Part shown: positions 6,775 through 13,598 of the stretch, piece after piece
How the letters are laid out: every line of letters begins with the position of its first letter
How positions within the stretch are numbered: the stretch's first letter is position 1
DNA from: Paracoccaceae bacterium
Lineage (GTDB): Bacteria > Pseudomonadota > Alphaproteobacteria > Rhodobacterales > Rhodobacteraceae
NCBI GenBank assembly: GCA_023263735.1
Contig: JALQUQ010000034.1
Coordinates: 1-13,598, forward strand
Direction: 5' to 3'
Length of the DNA stretch: 13,598 nt
Notes under the pieces: model-generated
The model's input: the letters and a program-made list of their open reading frames with translations, nothing else
What the model was told of the DNA's origin: nothing
Database searches by the model: none
Made by a program: the position numbers and the translations under genes

Positions 6775-7688
6775 CGGATCGCACGCGTGCAGGATTTGTT
6801 GCGCTGATCGGTGAACCCAATGCCGGCAAATCGACGCTGCTCAACCGAATGGTGGGCGCCAAGGTGTCTATCGTCACGCACAAGGTCCAGACGACCCGCG
6901 CCCGCATTCGGGGCGTTGCCATGGAGGGCAACACGCAGATCGTCTTTGTGGACACGCCCGGATTGTTCAAACCGCGCCGCCGGCTGGACCGCGCCATGGT
7001 CAAGGCCGCTTGGGGCGGCGCGGCGGATGCCGACATCGTGGTGTTGCTGATCGAGGCCCATCGCGGCCTGACCGAGGGGACGCAAGCCATCATCGACCGT
7101 CTGGCCGAGGAAATGCCCAAGGGCAAGCCTGTCGCCTTGGCGATCAACAAGATCGACCGGGTCAAGGCCGAGGTTCTGTTGGCCCTGACCCAAAAGATGA
7201 ACGATACCTTCCCCTTTGCCAAAACCTTCATGATCTCGGCCGAGCGAGGATACGGCGTCGATGATCTGCGCGAATGGCTGGGGGCAGAATTGCCCGAGGG
7301 TCCGTGGTACTATCCCGAAGACCAAATCGCAGATCTGCCGATGCGCATGATCGCGGCCGAGATGACCCGCGAAAAGCTGACGCTGCGTCTTCATGAAGAG
7401 CTGCCCTATCAACTGACCGTGGAAACGGAAAAGTGGGAGGATCGGCCCGACGGAACCACGCGGATCGATCAGGTGATCTATGTCGCGCGCGAAGGTCACA
7501 AGGGGATTTTGCTGGGCCACAAGGGCGAGACGATCAAACAGATCGGCAGTCAGGCCCGGGCTGAAATCTCGGCCTTTCTGGATCGCACCGTCCATCTGTT
7601 CCTGACCGTCAAGGTTCGCGAAAACTGGCTGGACGAAGCAGAGCGCTATTCCGAGATGGGTCTTGATTTCAAGGACGGCGACGCCTGA
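6771..7688 (+). CDS. era: GTPase Era, 30S ribosome maturation
   Basis: A 305-residue GTPase that binds the 3' end of 16S rRNA during assembly of the small ribosomal subunit. All G motifs are visible: G1 GEPNAGKST (14-22), the TTR switch I (41-43), G3 DTPG (61-64), G4 NKID (126-129) and G5 SAE (156-158). The C-terminal KH RNA-binding domain has [11 protein letters not shown] at 249-259. The length is that of a complete Era. The start overlaps the rnc stop by four bases (ATGA), the usual rnc-era arrangement, which couples processing of pre-rRNA with its assembly. A DUF1491 gene follows after 12 bases. Confidence 0.98.
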   Translation: MTDRTRAGFVALIGEPNAGKSTLLNRMVGAKVSIVTHKVQTTRARIRGVAMEGNTQIVFVDTPGLFKPRRRLDRAMVKAAWGGAADADIVVLLIEAHRGLTEGTQAIIDRLAEEMPKGKPVALAINKIDRVKAEVLLALTQKMNDTFPFAKTFMISAERGYGVDDLREWLGAELPEGPWYYPEDQIADLPMRMIAAEMTREKLTLRLHEELPYQLTVETEKWEDRPDGTTRIDQVIYVAREGHKGILLGHKGETIKQIGSQARAEISAFLDRTVHLFLTVKVRENWLDEAERYSEMGLDFKDGDA

Positions 7689-7700
7689 TCGCTGCCGCCC

Positions 7701-8030
7701 ATGCGTCTGACCACTGATTTCTGGGTGCGGGCCTATATGCGCCGTCTGGCCTTGGCCGATATCCCTGCTTTTGTCGTCGCCCATGGGGACGATACGGCGG
7801 GGGCGGTCTTGGTCAAGGTCAGCACTCTGGACGGCAAAGCCTGTCTGTATCAGCGCAGCTTTGATCTGATGGAAAACACCCGGTCTTGGTCAGTGCTGAG
7901 CCAGGGTGAAGAGGCGGCGGTTGACGCCTCTATTCAAAAGCAGCGTGGATTTGACCGCGATTTGTGGGTGATCGAGGTCGAGGATCGCCAGGGGCGGAGC
8001 CTGTTGGACGAACCCGGCCTTTCGTCGTGA
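7701..8030 (+). CDS. DUF1491 family protein
   Basis: A 109-residue soluble protein beginning MRLTTDFWVRAYMRR, the typical start of the DUF1491 family, followed by AFVVAHGDDTAGAVLVKV and a C-terminal WVIEVEDRQGRSLLDE segment. The family is small, known mainly from alphaproteobacteria, and has no established function. It has no signal peptide or membrane segment. It lies 12 bases after era on the same strand, so it is probably the last gene of the lepB-rnc-era transcript; this position near era is common in Rhodobacterales. It ends 9 bases before the end of a convergent minus-strand gene, with no hairpin visible between them. Confidence 0.88.
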   Translation: MRLTTDFWVRAYMRRLALADIPAFVVAHGDDTAGAVLVKVSTLDGKACLYQRSFDLMENTRSWSVLSQGEEAAVDASIQKQRGFDRDLWVIEVEDRQGRSLLDEPGLSS

Positions 8031-8039
8031 TCCAAGGGG

Positions 8040-8645
8040 TCAGAGGCCAAGGCGGCGTGTCAAACGGCCAAGCCCCCAGATCACTGCCCCGGCCAAACCA
8101 AAGACGATGACGAGGCCCACGATATTCAGGCCGATGCGCAGCGCCCCAAACCGCGCGACATCCAGAAAGAAATAGGGGTAGCTGCCGGTCATCCCCCCCC
8201 GGATCAGGGCATAGAGGCAATAGGCCACCGGCCAGATCAGCCACAGCGGCATGCGGCGCAGCGGTTCATCCCGCGGGCCAAAGCTCATCCACCACAAGAG
8301 GGTCGCCACCGGAACGCCAAGGTGAAAGCCAAAGTCGGTCCACCAGTTCAGTCCCTGCAAGGGGTCGGGCGGCGCAAGCAGGGTTTGATAGATCAGACAG
8401 ACCATGGTGATATTGATCACGCCCGTCATATGCCAGCCGGGCCCGGCCCTGTGGCCAAAACCTTCGGACAAAAGAACCCCAGCGACCAGAGCATTGGTCA
8501 GAATGGTGAAATAACGCGCCATATCCCACAGGCGGGGGCCCCACGGCTCCAGTCCCGGCTTGCTGCCGTTCAGGTAAAACTGCCCCAAGATCGAGGCGAT
8601 GGCCGCAAAGGCGATGATTAGGGCAAGGGGGCGTTTCAGCGTCAT
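8040..8645 (-). CDS. Pr6Pr-type integral membrane protein
   Basis: A 201-residue, strongly hydrophobic protein with about six membrane segments. Features typical of Pr6Pr-family membrane proteins are RYFTILTN early, HLGVPVATLLWW in the middle, and YALIRGGMTGSYPYFFLDV towards the C-terminus. No enzymatic role is established that I can rely on. The frame is open to 8819, but the ATG at 8643-8645 (MTLKRPLALII) is chosen because membrane homology begins there and a longer form would run into recO. No clear ribosome site precedes it. It sits on the opposite strand between DUF1491 and recO, convergent with the first and divergent from the second, and looks like an insertion into the housekeeping cluster. 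Confidence 0.8.
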   Translation of the reverse strand: MTLKRPLALIIAFAAIASILGQFYLNGSKPGLEPWGPRLWDMARYFTILTNALVAGVLLSEGFGHRAGPGWHMTGVINITMVCLIYQTLLAPPDPLQGLNWWTDFGFHLGVPVATLLWWMSFGPRDEPLRRMPLWLIWPVAYCLYALIRGGMTGSYPYFFLDVARFGALRIGLNIVGLVIVFGLAGAVIWGLGRLTRRLGL

Positions 8646-8723
8646 GGCATCAGCAAAGCCAAGCGCGATCAGCTTTGCAAGTGTTCCCTTGCGTTGGATG
8701 GGGGCAACACGGATAGTCCGCCC

Positions 8724-9479
8724 ATGGAATGGAAAGATACGGGTCTGCTTTTGTCGGTGCGGCCGCACGGCGAAGGCTCGGCCATTATTGAGGCACTGAC
8801 AAAAGATCACGGCCGACATCTGGGCGTGGTCCGGGGGGGATCATCGCGCAAGATGGCCCCCATTTTGCAGGTCGGTTCCGTGCTTTCGCTGGAGTGGCGT
8901 GCGCGTTTGCAAGACCACATGGGCAGCTTTCGCGCCGAACCTGTGAAAAGCCATACCCATTTGATGCAAGATCCTTTGGCCCTGTCGGCCTTGGTTTCCT
9001 TGTGCGCCCTGCTGAAAATCGCCCTGCCCGAGCGTGAGGCGCATCCGCAGATGTATGCCCGGTCGCTTGCGTTGATCGGTGCGCTGCAAACCGATCCGCT
9101 GGATTGGATGGCCGATTATGTGCGGTGGGAAATGGTGCTGCTGGAAGAGTTGGGCTTTGGGCTGGATCTGGGGCGCTGCGCCGTGACCGGATCGCGAGAG
9201 GATCTGATCTATGTCAGTCCAAAATCGGGCCGATCGGTCAGCCGACAGGGGGCGGGTGACTGGGCCGATCGTCTGCTGCCCTTGTCTCCGCTGTTGCTGG
9301 GGCAGGGGCGGGCGACGCTCAGGGACCTGCAAGATGGGTTGCGCGTGACGGGGCACTTCTTGCAGCGGGAATTGGCCGAACACCTGCACGCGGGGCATCT
9401 GCCCGAAGCGCGGCACCGCATGGTTGCGCGTATGGAGAAGGCGTTGCACGGAAAACTTCCGCCAAACTCGACACCCTAA
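8724..9479 (+). CDS. recO: DNA repair protein RecO
   Basis: A 251-residue protein that works with RecR to load RecA onto SSB-coated single-stranded DNA in the RecF pathway. The N-terminal OB fold starts MEWKDTGLLLSVRPHGE, and GVVRGGSSRK lies at 34-43. The helical C-terminal half contains RCAVTGSREDLIYVSPKSG (151-169). Only Cys152 of the zinc-finger cysteines of classical RecO is kept, which matches my recollection of alphaproteobacterial RecO. The ATG at 8724 is chosen because the conserved start is exactly there; an in-frame ATG at 8694 would add ten unrelated residues. It is separated from the era cluster by a minus-strand gene, so it needs its own promoter in 8646-8723, where I see no strong consensus. 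Confidence 0.93.
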   Translation: MEWKDTGLLLSVRPHGEGSAIIEALTKDHGRHLGVVRGGSSRKMAPILQVGSVLSLEWRARLQDHMGSFRAEPVKSHTHLMQDPLALSALVSLCALLKIALPEREAHPQMYARSLALIGALQTDPLDWMADYVRWEMVLLEELGFGLDLGRCAVTGSREDLIYVSPKSGRSVSRQGAGDWADRLLPLSPLLLGQGRATLRDLQDGLRVTGHFLQRELAEHLHAGHLPEARHRMVARMEKALHGKLPPNSTP

Positions 9480-9539
9480 AGTCGCAATCAGGCCAGCCGC
9501 TGCGAACTTGCAGTGGTTTGACTGGGGCAGAGAGACGCC

Positions 9540-10766
9540 ATGGCCAGATATATTCCCCTGTTCTTGAAACATGCCCCCAAGGCCCGCGTTCGGGACTTTG
9601 CGGTTCTTGCCGGGCTAGAGGCGACGACCCGCTCGCTCTTGCTGATCGTGGCCCCGCTAACCGTCTATGACGCCTTGCAGGATTCCGAAAAGTTCTCCGC
9701 GATCTATTTTGTGGTCGGAATCGTGTCATTGGGCTGGGGGCTGATGGTGCCATGGGGAACGCGGTTCATTCCCCGGCGCTGGATGTACAGCCTTGGCTGT
9801 GGGCTTTACATGATCGGCCATCTGTTGGGGGGCAGCGGGATTGCGGCGCTTGTTCCCCTCTGTGCGCTGTTTCTGGCCATGGCTACGGCCACGACCTTTG
9901 TCTGCCTGAATGCCTATATTCTGGATTTTATCGAACGTCAGAACCTTGGCCGCGTGCAATCGATGCAGATGTTTTTTGCGGCGATCCCTTGGTGCACGGG
10001 GCCGTTGACGGGGGTTTGGCTGCGCGAGATCTGGCAGCCCTTGCCCTTTATCGTGGCCGGCGTTGGGGCCGCTGTCCTGTTGGCCGTGTTCTGGGTCTTG
10101 CGATTGGGCAATGGCAAACAGGTTGCGCGGGCCAAAGGGCCAGCGGCCTTTCCCTTGGCCTATCTGGCGCGGTTTGCCGTTCAGCCCCGGCTTTTGGCAG
10201 GGTGGAGCTTTGCCGTGATCCGGTCGTGCGGCTGGTGGACCTATTTCCTGTATCTGCCGGTTTTTTGCATTGAAAACGGATTGGGCGACAAGGTTGGGGC
10301 GACGGCGGTGTCAATTTCCAACGCCTTTCTGTTTACCGCCCCGATCATCTTTGCCTTTTCGCGCAAATTGGGGGTGCGGCGGTCGTTGCGGCTGTCCTTT
10401 GCCTTGGGTGGCGGATTTTGGGCGGCGGCGGCGGCGCTGTCTGAGGCGCCGGTGATGTCGGTGGCGTCGGTGATGCTGGCGTCGGTGTTTCTGGTGGTGC
10501 TGGATGTCATCGGGGGTCTGCCGTTCATGATGGCCGTCCGCCCGTCTGAACGGACCGAGATGTCCGCCGTTTATTCCAGCTTTCGCGACGTCTCGGGCAT
10601 TTTGACGCCCGGCTTTGCGTGGTTGGTCTTGCAGGTGGCGCCGCTGCCCGGCGTCTTTGCCGTGATGGCCGTGCTGATGGCGATCTGTTTCCTGATCGCC
10701 GGGGCCCTGCATCCAAGATTGGGCGTCGTGCGCCCCTCACGCGGGGGGCTGGTTCAAGAGCCCTGA
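9540..10766 (+). CDS. MFS-like membrane transporter
   Basis: A 408-residue protein with about 12 hydrophobic segments in two halves and a longer polar stretch (about 190-207) between them, the pattern of the major facilitator superfamily. A short loop, GTRFIPRRW, near residue 78 resembles a degenerate loop-2/3 motif of that superfamily. It therefore probably moves a small solute across the inner membrane by secondary transport; the substrate is unknown. The ATG at 9540 follows a purine-rich GGCAGAGAG. It begins 60 bases after recO and ends 64 bases before the glutathionylspermidine-synthase-like gene on the same strand. A role in moving a polyamine or thiol conjugate would be guessed from position only. 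Confidence 0.8.
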   Translation: MARYIPLFLKHAPKARVRDFAVLAGLEATTRSLLLIVAPLTVYDALQDSEKFSAIYFVVGIVSLGWGLMVPWGTRFIPRRWMYSLGCGLYMIGHLLGGSGIAALVPLCALFLAMATATTFVCLNAYILDFIERQNLGRVQSMQMFFAAIPWCTGPLTGVWLREIWQPLPFIVAGVGAAVLLAVFWVLRLGNGKQVARAKGPAAFPLAYLARFAVQPRLLAGWSFAVIRSCGWWTYFLYLPVFCIENGLGDKVGATAVSISNAFLFTAPIIFAFSRKLGVRRSLRLSFALGGGFWAAAAALSEAPVMSVASVMLASVFLVVLDVIGGLPFMMAVRPSERTEMSAVYSSFRDVSGILTPGFAWLVLQVAPLPGVFAVMAVLMAICFLIAGALHPRLGVVRPSRGGLVQEP

Positions 10767-10791
10767 TGGTTGCACTGGCGGGCAGTGTTTC

Positions 10792-10823
10792 CTATCTCCA
10801 CTTGGCATCAGGGAGAAGGATAG
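10792..10823 (+). promoter_or_regulatory. Imperfect hairpin over the ribosome site of the YgiC-like gene
   Basis: In the 64-base leader, CTATC (10792-10796) and the overlapping TCTCC (10795-10799) can pair with GATAG (10819-10823) and GGAGA (10812-10816), with a short bulge. The downstream arm holds the purine-rich ribosome site (GGGAGAAGGA, 10811-10820) for the ATG at 10831. If it forms, the hairpin would hide that site and lower translation. It is short and imperfect, so chance is a fair alternative. Confidence 0.3.
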
Positions 10824-10830
10824 CCACCGC

Positions 10831-12012
10831 ATGCAGCGCCTAAGATTGCCCGAACGTCCAGATTGGAAAGCCAAGGCGGAACAGCAGGGTTTTACCTTTT
10901 CGGAAATGTATGGCGAGCCCTATTGGGACGAAAGCAGCGCCTATGCCTTTTCCCTGCGCCAGATCGAAGAGGATATCGAAGATCCCTCGACCGAATTGCA
11001 CCAGATGTGCCGCGTGGCGGTGGATCATGTGCTGGGCAGCGAAGAGCTGATGGAAAAGCTGGCCCTGCCGCGGCCGCATTGGGATTTCATTGCCCAAAGC
11101 TGGAAGGCGAACGAGCCGGAATTATATGGCCGCATGGATCTGGCCTATTCCGGCAAGGGGCCGGCCAAGCTGTTGGAATACAACGCCGACACCCCGACAT
11201 CCTTGTACGAAAGCGCGGTGTTTCAGTGGCAATGGCTGGAGGATCAGCGGGCGGCAAATGTGCTGCCCCAAGGCGCGGATCAATTCAACCGCATCCACGA
11301 GGCCTTGGCCGAACGGTTCGCCGAAATTTGCGCGCCCGGCAGCGATGTGCATTTTGCCGCCGTTGGGGGGCTGGTCGAGGATTATGCGACCGTCGAAACC
11401 ATGGCCTATGCCGCACGTGAGGCGGGGTTGGGCGCACATTATACCGATATGGAAAAGATCGGCCTGACCGAAGAGGGCCAGTTTGCCGACAGCCAAGATC
11501 GGGTCATCGGGACCCTGTTCAAGCTTTATCCGTGGGAAGACATGTTGCGCGACACATTCGCCGCGCATCTGACCACGGCCCATTGCCGGTTTATCGAACC
11601 CCCTTGGAAAGCGATCTTGTCAAACAAGGGGATTCTGCCGGTCTTGTGGAAGCTGTTTCCGGGTCATCCCAACCTGCTGCCCGCCTTTTTTGAAAAGGAC
11701 ATTACGGAAATCAGCCGGAACCTGCATCTGATGACCCAAGGCCATGTGTTAAAGCCGCTGTTTTCGCGTGAGGGGGCGTCGATCACGATTGTTGAGCTGG
11801 GGCAGGTGACGCATCAGTCGGAAAACCGCGCCTATGACACCCACCCGCGGATCTTGCAGGCCTATCACCCCTTGCCGCAAATGGGGGGAATGTATCCGGT
11901 GATTGGCTCTTGGATCGTCGGGCAAGCTTGCGTAGGGATGGGCTTGCGCGAAGATCCCGGTCGGGTGACGCAGGATCTGTCCCGGTTCAAACCGCATTTT
12001 ATCGAGGAATAG
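10831..12012 (+). CDS. ygiC: Glutathionylspermidine synthase family ATP-grasp protein (YgiC-like)
   Basis: A 393-residue cytoplasmic protein, similar in length to E. coli YgiC. It has the family's LLEYNADTPTSL (114-125), FIEPPWKAILSNKG (254-267), LPAFF (283-287), the ATP-grasp segment LKPLFSREGASI (307-318) and the C-terminal SWIVGQACVGMGLRED (360-375). The family is related to the synthetase half of glutathionylspermidine synthetase/amidase, which joins glutathione to spermidine with ATP. The amidase half is absent, and whether YgiC-type members make that product is not settled. The ATG at 10831 follows AAGGA at a spacing of about 10. The next gene is its usual partner YgiB, 4 bases downstream, here in ygiC-ygiB order, the reverse of E. 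coli. Confidence 0.9.
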   Translation: MQRLRLPERPDWKAKAEQQGFTFSEMYGEPYWDESSAYAFSLRQIEEDIEDPSTELHQMCRVAVDHVLGSEELMEKLALPRPHWDFIAQSWKANEPELYGRMDLAYSGKGPAKLLEYNADTPTSLYESAVFQWQWLEDQRAANVLPQGADQFNRIHEALAERFAEICAPGSDVHFAAVGGLVEDYATVETMAYAAREAGLGAHYTDMEKIGLTEEGQFADSQDRVIGTLFKLYPWEDMLRDTFAAHLTTAHCRFIEPPWKAILSNKGILPVLWKLFPGHPNLLPAFFEKDITEISRNLHLMTQGHVLKPLFSREGASITIVELGQVTHQSENRAYDTHPRILQAYHPLPQMGGMYPVIGSWIVGQACVGMGLREDPGRVTQDLSRFKPHFIEE

Positions 12013-12016
12013 CCGC

Positions 12017-12583
12017 ATGAAACGTTCCACCATTGTGCCCGTCGTCATGCTGGGGTTTGCCGGGGTGCTGGCCTACAGCGCCTTTAGCGGCGAAGAGACG
12101 GTTGCCGCCTCAACCTTTTCCGACCCCCAAAGCTGTGCAAACGCGGTGGGCAGCGCGGAGTATATCACGCGCGAAAGCTGCGAACAGGGTTTTGCCGAGG
12201 CAAAGGCCGAACACGAACGCTCTGCCCCGCGTTATGAGTCCAAAGAGTTGTGCGAGGCCGAACACGGTGTCGGCAATTGTGATACCGGTGCCGAACAGAG
12301 CGGGGGCGGCTTCAGCTTTATGCCGCTGTTCGTGGGGTATATGATCGGCAGCATGATGGGCGGTGGCCGCCCTGTGGCGCAGCCGCTGATGCCAAAAGCA
12401 GGGGGCGGGATCGCGACCCCGGCGGGCACGGCCGTAGGCGGGCTGAACACCGCAACGAATATCGGGAAAACGGCGTTCACCCCGGCGGCAACCACTGCTG
12501 GCCTGCCGCCGATGACCAAGGCGCAGGTCGCCTCGCGTGGCGGGTTTGGCGCATCCAAGACGGGGGTTTCGCTGGGCGGCTAA
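12017..12583 (+). CDS. ygiB: YgiB/DUF1190 family envelope protein
   Basis: A 188-residue protein with one N-terminal hydrophobic segment (about 5-23) and four cysteines at 40, 55, 79 and 88. The spacing around APRYESKELCEAEHG resembles the APKYATREDCVAEFG region of E. coli YgiB. A glycine-rich hydrophobic stretch (FMPLFVGYMIGSMMGGG, 101-117) and the family's RGGFG near the C-terminus (174-178) confirm DUF1190. Function is unknown; the conserved pairing with YgiC suggests a joint role at the envelope. Unlike E. coli YgiB there is no lipobox cysteine after the hydrophobic segment, so it is probably anchored by an uncleaved N-terminal helix. It is 4 bases from ygiC, so translation is likely coupled. 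Its stop codon lies in the loop of a strong hairpin. Confidence 0.88.
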   Translation: MKRSTIVPVVMLGFAGVLAYSAFSGEETVAASTFSDPQSCANAVGSAEYITRESCEQGFAEAKAEHERSAPRYESKELCEAEHGVGNCDTGAEQSGGGFSFMPLFVGYMIGSMMGGGRPVAQPLMPKAGGGIATPAGTAVGGLNTATNIGKTAFTPAATTAGLPPMTKAQVASRGGFGASKTGVSLGG

Positions 12584-12595
12584 GCGCCGCCCAGC
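12571..12595. terminator. Strong hairpin over the ygiB stop codon, between convergent genes
   Basis: A perfect 10-bp stem, GCTGGGCGGC (12571-12580) with GCCGCCCAGC (12586-12595), has a 5-base loop that contains the TAA of ygiB. The yghU gene ends 10 bases further on, on the other strand, so the hairpin lies between converging transcripts. No T-run follows in either direction, so it is probably an RNA 3'-end stabiliser or a non-canonical bidirectional terminator. Confidence 0.6.
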
Positions 12596-12604
12596 CCGTA
12601 ACAC

Positions 12605-13459
12605 TCAGGCTTTGGCTGGAACCGTGTCAAAGTCGCTGGCGTCATGGCGCTCGCGCAGTTGTTCCCACGGCTCGCCCCAGGTCCGGTTGACCTTGCCGCC
12701 ACGAATGACGGCCGGGCGGGCGTCGATCCGTTCGGCCCATGCCAACAGGTTTTTGTAGCTGGTCACGTTCAGGAATTCGCCCGCGTTGTACGACCGGCCA
12801 AGAACCGTGCGCCCATACCAAGCCCAGATCGCGATATCCGCGATCGTATATTGGCCGCCTGCCATCCATTCATTCTTGGCCAGATGCTGGTCAAGAACAT
12901 CCATTTGCCGTTTGGCTTCCATGGTAAAACGGTTGATCGGATATTCCATCTTAAACGGCGCATAGGCGTAGAAGTGGCCAAAACCGCCGCCCAGATAGGG
13001 GGCGCTGCCCATTTGCCAGAACAGCCACGACAGGCATTCGGTGCGGCCTGCAAGATCGGTCGGGATCAGCGCGCCGAATTTTTCGGCCAGATACAGCAGG
13101 ATATTGCCGGATTCGAAAATCCGCTGCGGCGGGTTGACCGAATGGTCCATCATCGCCGGAATTTTCGAATTCGGGTTCACATCGACAAAGCCCGAACCGA
13201 ACTGGTCGCCTTTGCCAATGTCGATCAGCCAAGCGTCATATTCGGCGCCGGTGATCCCCATGGCCAAAAGCTCTTCCAGCATCACCGAAATCTTGACGCC
13301 ATTCGGCGTGGCCAGCGAATAAAGCTGCAGGGGGTGCTTGCCGACAGGCAATTCCTTTTCGTGCTGGGCACCGGCGGTTGGGCGGTTCGTTCCGGCCCAG
13401 GCACCGCCATTTTCCTTGTCCCAAGTCCAAACCTTGGGCGGGGTGTAAGTCTCGGTCAT
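12605..13459 (-). CDS. yghU: YghU-type glutathione transferase / disulfide-bond oxidoreductase
   Basis: A 284-residue glutathione-S-transferase-fold protein of the nu class. An N-terminal extension of about 43 residues (with WTWDKENGGAWAGTNRP, 11-27) is typical of YghU. It is followed by a thioredoxin-like domain with the TPNG motif (51-54), where the Thr and Asn contact glutathione, then NPNSKIPAM (95-103) and ESG (116-118). The helical C-terminal domain starts near 135 and includes YTIADIAIWAW. E. coli YghU reduces disulfides with bound glutathione. The ATG (13457-13459) has AAGGG about 6 bases upstream on the minus strand. It converges with the ygiC-ygiB pair; in E. coli yghU neighbours the gss glutathionylspermidine gene, so the association with this chemistry recurs. 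Confidence 0.93.
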   Translation of the reverse strand: MTETYTPPKVWTWDKENGGAWAGTNRPTAGAQHEKELPVGKHPLQLYSLATPNGVKISVMLEELLAMGITGAEYDAWLIDIGKGDQFGSGFVDVNPNSKIPAMMDHSVNPPQRIFESGNILLYLAEKFGALIPTDLAGRTECLSWLFWQMGSAPYLGGGFGHFYAYAPFKMEYPINRFTMEAKRQMDVLDQHLAKNEWMAGGQYTIADIAIWAWYGRTVLGRSYNAGEFLNVTSYKNLLAWAERIDARPAVIRGGKVNRTWGEPWEQLRERHDASDFDTVPAKA

Positions 13460-13480
13460 TCAATACCCTTTCCGATGAAA

Positions 13481-13502
13481 AGGGGGCGGTGTCCCGCCCC
13501 CT
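13481..13502 (-). terminator. Rho-independent terminator for the minus-strand dehydrogenase gene
   Basis: AGGGGGCGG (13481-13489) and CCGCCCCCT (13494-13502) form a perfect 9-bp stem around TGTC. On the minus strand the stem is followed by TTTTC, giving a GC-rich hairpin and short T-run. It lies 21 bases past the stop of the partial dehydrogenase gene and about 20 bases before the yghU start, so it should isolate yghU from upstream transcription. Confidence 0.8.
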
Positions 13503-13523
13503 GTCAGCCTCTGGCCTGTCTGC

Positions 13524-13598
13524 TTAGACCGACAGGCAGATGTATTTCATTTCCAGATAGTCTTCCATGCCGTGGCGGCTGCCTTCGCGGCCCAGACC
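13524..13598 (-). CDS. gabD: Succinate-semialdehyde dehydrogenase, C-terminal end only
   Basis: The minus strand reads GLGREGSRHGMEDYLEMKY, then five more residues and TAA (13524-13526), running off the right edge. This is the C-terminus typical of NAD(P)-dependent succinate-semialdehyde dehydrogenases of the GabD type (GLGREGS, then EDYLE-KY). The enzyme oxidises succinate semialdehyde to succinate in the 4-aminobutyrate pathway. Other aldehyde dehydrogenases share GREG, but the EDYLE-KY ending favours GabD. The catalytic part is outside the window. An inverted repeat, GCCTGTC (13514-13520) with GACAGGC (13531-13537), spans the stop codon, and a strong terminator follows. Confidence 0.8.
   Translation of the reverse strand, partial: GLGREGSRHGMEDYLEMKYICLSV

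Noticed and set aside
6642..7784. 380-residue minus-strand open frame antisense to rnc and era
   Set aside because: It lies wholly opposite two clearly real genes, has no recognisable domain or ribosome site, and long antisense frames are expected in GC-rich coding DNA.
8841..9572. 243-residue minus-strand open frame opposite recO
   Set aside because: Gln- and Arg-rich shadow of recO without motifs; recO itself is unambiguous on the plus strand.
10770..10798. TTGCAC / TATCTC with 17-base spacing as a promoter for the ygiC-like gene
   Set aside because: Each hexamer matches only about three of six consensus positions, which is not above chance in this sequence.
1..13598. CRISPR array, tRNA, rRNA, insertion sequence or prophage
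   Set aside because: No regularly spaced direct repeats, cloverleaf, rRNA-like stretch, transposase or phage motif was seen on either strand.

Overview
Most of the window (from about base 1580 to the right edge) reads as the chromosome of a Rhodobacterales-type alphaproteobacterium. The evidence is the gene order RelA/SpoT, DUF2062, acpS, lepB, rnc, era, DUF1491, recO, together with the alphaproteobacterial style of each protein. Nearly all of it is ordinary housekeeping sequence, GC-rich and tightly packed.

The left edge is different. Bases 2-100 encode what looks like a piece of the NAD-binding domain of glyceraldehyde-3-phosphate dehydrogenase. Near base 100 this changes, out of frame, into the last codons of a guanylate kinase. 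That is followed by a short rpoZ of betaproteobacterial (Comamonadaceae-like) type, a UUCG-loop terminator, and the first half of a betaproteobacterial SpoT. Inside one reading frame, in a conserved block at about 1541-1600, the SpoT gene changes to the Rhodobacterales version of the same enzyme. The gmk-rpoZ-spoT segment (about 100-1580) is therefore taxonomically foreign to the rest. The likeliest explanation is a chimeric assembly or amplification join through conserved sequence. A real allele-replacement event is possible but less likely.

Layout: gap fragment (2-100); gmk 3' end (to 186); rpoZ (195-398) and terminator; chimeric spoT (512-2680); two tandem DUF2062 membrane-protein paralogues (2719-3399 and 3562-4224); a small exported protein (4305-4757); acpS (4777-5214); hairpin; lepB (5272-6078), rnc (6088-6774), era (6771-7688) and a DUF1491 gene (7701-8030) as a tight plus-strand cluster; a Pr6Pr-type membrane protein on the minus strand (8040-8645); recO (8724-9479); an MFS-like transporter (9540-10766); a YgiC-type glutathionylspermidine-synthase-family ATP-grasp protein (10831-12012) with its partner YgiB/DUF1190 (12017-12583); a YghU-type glutathione transferase on the minus strand (12605-13459); a terminator; and the last 24 codons of a GabD-type succinate-semialdehyde dehydrogenase on the minus strand.

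Functionally the centre couples the stringent response (SpoT), acyl-carrier-protein activation (AcpS), protein export (LepB), RNA processing and ribosome maturation (RNase III, Era) and recombination repair (RecO). The right part is an accessory cluster with a thiol/glutathione theme: YgiC and YgiB beside YghU, preceded by a transporter. I see no CRISPR array, tRNA, rRNA, insertion sequence or phage genes, and no convincing new defence or mobile system. No gene-free stretch exceeds 300 bases.
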